From an uncultured Lachnospiraceae bacterium (GTDB lineage Bacteria > Bacillota > Clostridia > Lachnospirales > Lachnospiraceae), in contig CAJTPM010000005.1 in the NCBI GenBank assembly GCA_910578085.1, positions 62,001 to 126,000 of the forward strand: 64,000 nt of DNA, in the 5' to 3' direction. A program made the translations under genes and the position numbers. Of the stretch, positions 60,162 to 64,000 are shown in pieces. Numbering within the stretch: the first letter of the stretch is position 1; the number at the start of each line of letters is the position of its first letter. The notes below the pieces were generated by a model. It ran no database searches, was not told where the DNA came from, and saw nothing but the letters and a program-made list of their open reading frames with translations.

Positions 60162-60216
60162 AAACGAACAGTCCCGAAAAAGCAGATGACATCTGTTTTT
60201 TCGGGACTGTTCGTTT
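60162..60216. terminator. Bidirectional terminator between zinc-ribbon gene and metH
   Basis: A perfect stem of about 20 bp (60162-60181 with 60197-60216, ACGAACAGTCCCGAAAAA arm) with an inner CAGATG/CATCTG hairpin. T-runs at both ends allow use by both converging genes. Confidence 0.85.
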
Positions 60217-60244
60217 TAATACTTCATTATCTTCTTCCGGATCT

Positions 60245-62620
60245 CTATCCCAGCACTTCCTTTGCAATATCCACGGAAGCCTTCGCATCCTTCGCGTAAA
60301 AATCTGCACCGATCTCCATGGCATAATTTTCCGTCAGAACCGCTCCCCCCACAAAGACTTTGCAGGCATGTCCGCTCTCCCTCAATGCTGCGATCGTCTT
60401 CTGCATGGAAGAGACCGTAGTGGTCATCAGGGCGGACAGCCCCACAAGAGACACCTCCTCTTTGCGCGCCGCCTCCACCACAGACTGCACAGGCACATCC
60501 CTGCCCAGGTCTATCACCTGATATCCGTAGTTTTCCAATACCACCCGGACGATGTTCTTGCCGATATCATGGATATCGCCCTCCACTGTGGCCAGGATTA
60601 TCTTCCCTTTGGACAGATTCTCCCCGCCTCTGCCCGCTATCTTCTCTTTGATCAGATCAAAACCGGCACAGGCGGCATTTGCCGCATTGATCAGCTGTGG
60701 GAGAAATATCTGCTGCTTTTCATACTTCTCTCCCACAATATCCAGCGCCGGGATCAGTCTCTGATTGATCACATCCAGTTCAGACATGGTTTCGAGACAT
60801 CCCTCTGTCAGATTTGCCACTTCCTGTTTCAAGCCCTTCATTATTGCTGTCTCTATTGTCATTTCCACAGAAGCGGCGGCAGGTACTGTTTTATCCGAAG
60901 CGGCATTCGCAAACCGTTCAATATAGGCCCCGCAGTCAGCATCCTCTCCGGACAGCGCCCGATAGGAAAAGACCATATCCATGATCTCTTTCTGGTTTGG
61001 ATTGATGATCGGAAAATCTAATCCACAGCACATCGCCTGTGTCAGAAAGCTGGCCGTCACATGAAACCGCTCCGGCAGACCAAACGATATATTGCTGACG
61101 CCCAGCACACAGTGTAACCCCATCTTCTCCCGAATATACCGCACTGCCCGCAAAGTCTCCGCCGCCTGCCTCTGCTGGGCGGATATGGTAAGGGTCAGCG
61201 CATCGATCAATACATCCTCTTTCGGTATGCCGTACTGCAGCGCCGTTTCCAATATCCGTCCGGCGATGGATATTCTCGCCTCCGCCGTCTCCGGAATACC
61301 ACCCTTATCCATGGTGAGCCCCACCACCGCCGCGCCATATTTTTTCACAAGGGGCAGCACCTTTTTTAACACTTCCTGCTCCCCGTTTACAGAGTTCACG
61401 ATCGCCCGCCCATTGCAGGCCCGAAGTCCCGCCTCGATTACCACAGGATCAGAGGAGTCGATCTGCAGCGGCAGAGACACCACACTCTGTACTGCTTTGA
61501 CCACTCTGGTCATCATTTCCGCCTCATCGATTCCCGGCAGTCCTACATTGATATCCAGAATATCTGCTCCGGCATCCGCCTGTTCAATGGCCCGCTCCAT
61601 AATATAGTTCATATCCCCGGCTCGCAATGCCTCCTGAAACCGTTTTTTTCCTGTAGGATTGATCCGCTCTCCGATAACAAGAATTCGTTCCGGCTCCCCG
61701 CCTGTCTCAAAACTCTGCCGTCCGCCAAACTCTGCCACCTGACCTGCTGAACAGACGCCCCGACGAAGTCTTCCGCTCCTGCCGCTTTCTTCTTTCTCCT
61801 GCAGGCCGGTCAGAGCTCTGATAAAATCAGGATCTGTCCCGCAGCAGCCCCCGAAAATAGAAGCCCCCAGCTTCGGAAGCTCCGCCATACAGCGCCCGAA
61901 TTCCTCTGCCTTCATACCGTATTCTCCCGTAGCGGGATCCGGCAGTCCCGCATTGGGTTTTACAATGATCGGGAGATCTGTCCACTGTCGAAGTTCCCTG
62001 ACAAGAGGCACCAGCTCTTCAGGCCCCAGGGAACAGTTGATCCCCAGCGCCTCCACTCCAAGCCCTGTCAGTGTGAGAGCCATCGCTGCCACCGTAGTCC
62101 CTGTAAACGTGCGCCCGGAAGCCTCAAAGCTCATGGTTGTCCAGACCGGAAGATTGCTGTTTTCCTTCGCCGCCAGCACTGCTGCCTTCACTTCATATAA
62201 GTCAGTCATGGTCTCAAATATAATCAGATCCGCACCGCCCGCTGCCCCTGCCTTTACAACCTGAGCATAGATTTCATAGGCCTTTTCAAAGGAAAGCATA
62301 CCCAGAGGCTCCAGCAGTTCTCCGACAGGGCCTGCATCTAATGCGACCTTTGCCTTTCCCGCCGCCGCTCTTCTGGCAATGGCAATATTGGCGGAAATGA
62401 CTTCCTCCACCGTATACCCTGTACCCTCCAGCTTATGTGCATTGGTGCCAAACGTATTGGCATACAGTATCTGACTGCCCGCCTCCACGTAGCGTCGCTG
62501 AATCTCTTCCACCACATCCGGATGCTCCATCCCGAATATATCCGGCCGTTCCCCTAATCCCAGGCCTGCCGCCTGAAGCATCGTCCCCATTCCTCCGTCA
62601 AGAATGATCCTGTTTTTCAT
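60245..62620 (-). CDS. metH: Cobalamin-dependent methionine synthase, without reactivation domain
   Basis: A 791-residue MetH core. Homocysteine-binding domain (about 1-280) with ILDGGMGTMLQ and zinc Cys residues in GINCSLGP and GGCCGTDP; pterin-binding domain (about 315-570, ERINPTGKKRFQEAL, ILDINVGLPG); cobalamin cap and Rossmann domain (about 595-791) with GDIHDIGKNIV, whose His is the lower cobalt ligand. It moves methyl from 5-methyltetrahydrofolate to homocysteine. The C-terminal reactivation domain of long MetH is encoded separately by the overlapping upstream gene. ATG 62620 has AAGGAGG about 12 nt upstream. Confidence 0.96.
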   Translation of the reverse strand: MKNRIILDGGMGTMLQAAGLGLGERPDIFGMEHPDVVEEIQRRYVEAGSQILYANTFGTNAHKLEGTGYTVEEVISANIAIARRAAAGKAKVALDAGPVGELLEPLGMLSFEKAYEIYAQVVKAGAAGGADLIIFETMTDLYEVKAAVLAAKENSNLPVWTTMSFEASGRTFTGTTVAAMALTLTGLGVEALGINCSLGPEELVPLVRELRQWTDLPIIVKPNAGLPDPATGEYGMKAEEFGRCMAELPKLGASIFGGCCGTDPDFIRALTGLQEKEESGRSGRLRRGVCSAGQVAEFGGRQSFETGGEPERILVIGERINPTGKKRFQEALRAGDMNYIMERAIEQADAGADILDINVGLPGIDEAEMMTRVVKAVQSVVSLPLQIDSSDPVVIEAGLRACNGRAIVNSVNGEQEVLKKVLPLVKKYGAAVVGLTMDKGGIPETAEARISIAGRILETALQYGIPKEDVLIDALTLTISAQQRQAAETLRAVRYIREKMGLHCVLGVSNISFGLPERFHVTASFLTQAMCCGLDFPIINPNQKEIMDMVFSYRALSGEDADCGAYIERFANAASDKTVPAAASVEMTIETAIMKGLKQEVANLTEGCLETMSELDVINQRLIPALDIVGEKYEKQQIFLPQLINAANAACAGFDLIKEKIAGRGGENLSKGKIILATVEGDIHDIGKNIVRVVLENYGYQVIDLGRDVPVQSVVEAARKEEVSLVGLSALMTTTVSSMQKTIAALRESGHACKVFVGGAVLTENYAMEIGADFYAKDAKASVDIAKEVLG

Positions 62621-63278
62621 GACAACTCTTTCCCTCCTTACGGTATATGCAGCTGCGGAACAGACTGCAGCTCTCACATCCTCTCTTCCGCAGCAATTTC
62701 GGGCTCTCCGAGATGCCCAGCACGGCAGTCACCGATTTCCCCGGTATCATCAGCATGGAAGAACTCACTGAAAGTCCGATCCGACGTTCCGTATCAAGAG
62801 CCGTACAAAACTGTTTCTGAACCGCAAGCGGCAGATCTCCGTAGCCGGGGCTGAAGCGATCCGTCAGATATAAATGCTCTGCTTCCAGTTCCTTTCTCAG
62901 ATCTCTCTCAAAATTATCCGCCACATTTTCGACCGCTGTGCTGGCACAGGCATCCATGATCACCGCATCCGCCATATTACTGACACTGCTTTTTGCAAGC
63001 AGTCTGTCTATCCCCTGGCCCAGCGTAACCGCCATCAGCACTACCTCCCGGCAGCCCTCCAGCAGTTCTCTGATATCCCTGCTCTCCGGGGGCAGTCCGC
63101 AGGAATGCACTTCTTCCACAGGAAGCCTTCGCCAGATCAGACGCGGCACTGCTGCCGCAAGGACTTCCTTCTCACAGCGTTTTATCTGTACTTCCACTTC
63201 CGCCGGATACTCCTGTCCCCGATACCCCAGATAAAGCAATATCTCGTTTTCATTTAATTCAGTCAGTCTTACCTCCAT
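62598..63278 (-). CDS. Methionine synthase reactivation-domain protein
   Basis: A 226-residue stand-alone counterpart of the MetH activation domain. The conserved RFSPGYGDLPLAVQ segment (near residue 143), which in MetH contacts SAM and cobalamin, and the acidic VENVADNFERDL helix are present. A C-terminal Cys cluster (CESCSLFRSC) typical of the clostridial proteins may bind a metal or iron-sulfur cluster to supply the electron for reductive methylation of cob(II)alamin. It overlaps the metH start by 23 nt, so both are coupled. ATG 63278 follows AGGAGA. Confidence 0.9.
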   Translation of the reverse strand: MEVRLTELNENEILLYLGYRGQEYPAEVEVQIKRCEKEVLAAAVPRLIWRRLPVEEVHSCGLPPESRDIRELLEGCREVVLMAVTLGQGIDRLLAKSSVSNMADAVIMDACASTAVENVADNFERDLRKELEAEHLYLTDRFSPGYGDLPLAVQKQFCTALDTERRIGLSVSSSMLMIPGKSVTAVLGISESPKLLRKRGCESCSLFRSCIYRKEGKSCHEKQDHS

Positions 63279-63332
63279 CACTGTCTCTTCTCCTGTTCTT
63301 ATGGTTCCCGGGGGAAAATAATTTTATCATAT

Positions 63333-63361
63333 ATTATACATCAACATTCCTTCACAGGCAA
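63333..63361 (-). promoter_or_regulatory. Promoter of the metH operon
   Basis: On the minus strand TTGCCT (63361-63356), 17 nt, TATAAT (63338-63333), about 55 nt before the start. No SAM or cobalamin riboswitch fits in this short leader. Confidence 0.65.
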
Positions 63362-63426
63362 ATATGCTTTCACTCCATTACCGCCCCAAAACAGTAACTA
63401 TTGACTACATTCTCTCCCAGTTAGAC

Positions 63427-63455
63427 TTGATTTTATGTAATTCTTATTTTAAAAT
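63427..63455 (+). promoter_or_regulatory. Promoter of the response-regulator operon
   Basis: TTGATT (63427-63432), 17 nt, TAAAAT (63450-63455), 49 nt before the ATG at 63505, which follows AAGGAG. Confidence 0.55.
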
Positions 63456-63504
63456 GTTTTTTGCAGGGATTTTTTAATTTTTGAACAGATAAGGAGACTA
63501 CTGC

Positions 63505-63870
63505 ATGAAAAAACGGATTTTAGTAGTCGATGACGACACAATGAATTTGAAAAGGGCAGAGAGAATCCTGAAGGATAAATATGAGGTTGTTCTCGCACAG
63601 TCCGGAAAGGAGGCCCTTGATTTTATTATATGTCAGGAATTTGATCTTGTCCTTTTGGATATCGCAATGCCTGAGATGGATGGTATTGAAACATTTAAAC
63701 GTATGAAAGAATTTGCCTGGGGGAATATCCCCGTTATTTTTCTGACGGCTTCAGGCGATGAGTCCGATGTGCGAAACGCCATAAAGCTCGGTGCCATCAA
63801 TTATCTGAAAAAACCGTTTCCTACACAGGAACTGTTAAACCGGGTTGCTACGGGATTGGAGAAGAAATGA
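63505..63870 (+). CDS. Single-domain response regulator (CheY-like)
   Basis: A 121-residue receiver without output domain. Acidic pair Asp9-Asp10 (VVDDD), phosphoacceptor Asp52 (LVLLDIAMPEMDG), Thr in VIFLTAS and Lys in YLKKPFP are all intact, unlike the receiver at the left edge. Stand-alone receivers relay phosphate or bind partner proteins. Its stop overlaps the next ATG (ATGA), so a membrane protein that follows is its likely partner. Confidence 0.93.
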   Translation: MKKRILVVDDDTMNLKRAERILKDKYEVVLAQSGKEALDFIICQEFDLVLLDIAMPEMDGIETFKRMKEFAWGNIPVIFLTASGDESDVRNAIKLGAINYLKKPFPTQELLNRVATGLEKK

Positions 63871-64000
63871 GAGCAAAAGGACAAACAAGCATACATCTGC
63901 TTCTGGCCAGCATTGTCACCATATTCGGCGTCATGCTGATTCTGATTACAATATCCATGGCATGGGAACCATGGATGGTACCTGTTATTGTTATGGGCAA
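63867..64000 (+). CDS. N terminus of a membrane protein cotranslated with the response regulator (partial)
   Basis: The first 44 residues are visible before the window ends. A short polar start (MRAKGQTS) is followed by a hydrophobic helix (LLLASIVTIFGVMLILITISM) and a WEPWMVPVIVMG segment that begins another. The ATG overlaps the receiver stop by 4 nt. Such partners are often hybrid histidine kinases or diguanylate cyclases, but nothing visible here decides that. Confidence 0.6.
   Translation, partial: MRAKGQTSIHLLLASIVTIFGVMLILITISMAWEPWMVPVIVMG

Noticed and set aside
63279..63504. SAM or cobalamin riboswitch for metH
   Set aside because: The leader from the predicted promoter is about 55 nt, too short for either class, and I see no conserved core.
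1..64000. CRISPR arrays, tRNA, rRNA, phage or insertion-sequence genes
   Set aside because: Reading through the window showed no regularly spaced repeats, no tRNA-like cloverleaf sequence, and no transposase, integrase or phage protein.

Overview
The window looks like a chromosome segment from a Gram-positive, anaerobic gut Clostridium, most likely Lachnospiraceae. The evidence is strong AGGAGG ribosome sites, sigma-A promoters, a Cna-B adhesin with a VQTGD-type sorting signal, an anaerobic sulfatase-maturing radical SAM enzyme, a split cobalamin methionine synthase and a LytR-CpsA-Psr wall ligase. I see no rRNA, tRNA, CRISPR array, phage or complete insertion sequence. Almost every gene lies on the minus strand.

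Layout. 1-2350: the start of a receiver-type protein whose phosphoacceptor Asp is Asn, and a FapA/DUF342 protein cut by an in-frame TAG. 2438-9127: a two-gene surface unit, a giant thioester/Cna-B adhesin and a membrane companion. 9500-10258: a short-chain dehydrogenase. 10420-23020: an organosulfate island. It has a lipoprotein, two permeases, two non-identical ATPases, a CxPxR sulfatase, a TauE-type exporter, the sulfatase maturase, two LacI-family regulators with visible promoters and operator-like palindromes, and a second sulfatase that follows the C-terminal remnant of another ABC ATPase. 23253-24236: a membrane XRE regulator. 24667-30942: a ClpX-like ATPase with altered substrate and ClpP loops, an HtrA protease, GlmS and a glycosyltransferase.

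31076-59480 is an approximately 28-kb cell-surface polysaccharide locus read leftward from a promoter at 59.6 kb to a terminator at 31.0 kb. It encodes RmlA, RmlB and RmlC (no RmlD here), two GH25 muramidases on membrane anchors, a Wzm/Wzt ABC exporter whose Wzt has a C-terminal glycan-binding-type domain, a methyltransferase-kinase fusion resembling the WbdD chain terminator, a multi-membrane-span protein, five GT2 enzymes, an acyltransferase, a phosphohexomutase, a priming glycosyl-1-phosphate transferase and an LCP ligase. I infer that a rhamnose-containing polymer is primed on undecaprenyl phosphate, extended in the cytoplasm, capped at its non-reducing end, recognised by Wzt, exported and attached to peptidoglycan. 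This cap-and-export logic, known from Gram-negative O9a-type O-antigens, is the most interesting system in the window.

59776-64000: a small zinc-ribbon protein with an operator-like promoter, MetH and its separate reactivation protein, and the start of a two-gene receiver/membrane-protein operon cut by the window end.

All functions are assigned by reading motifs and recalling families; no database search was run. Start codons were moved inward where an upstream start lacked a ribosome site.
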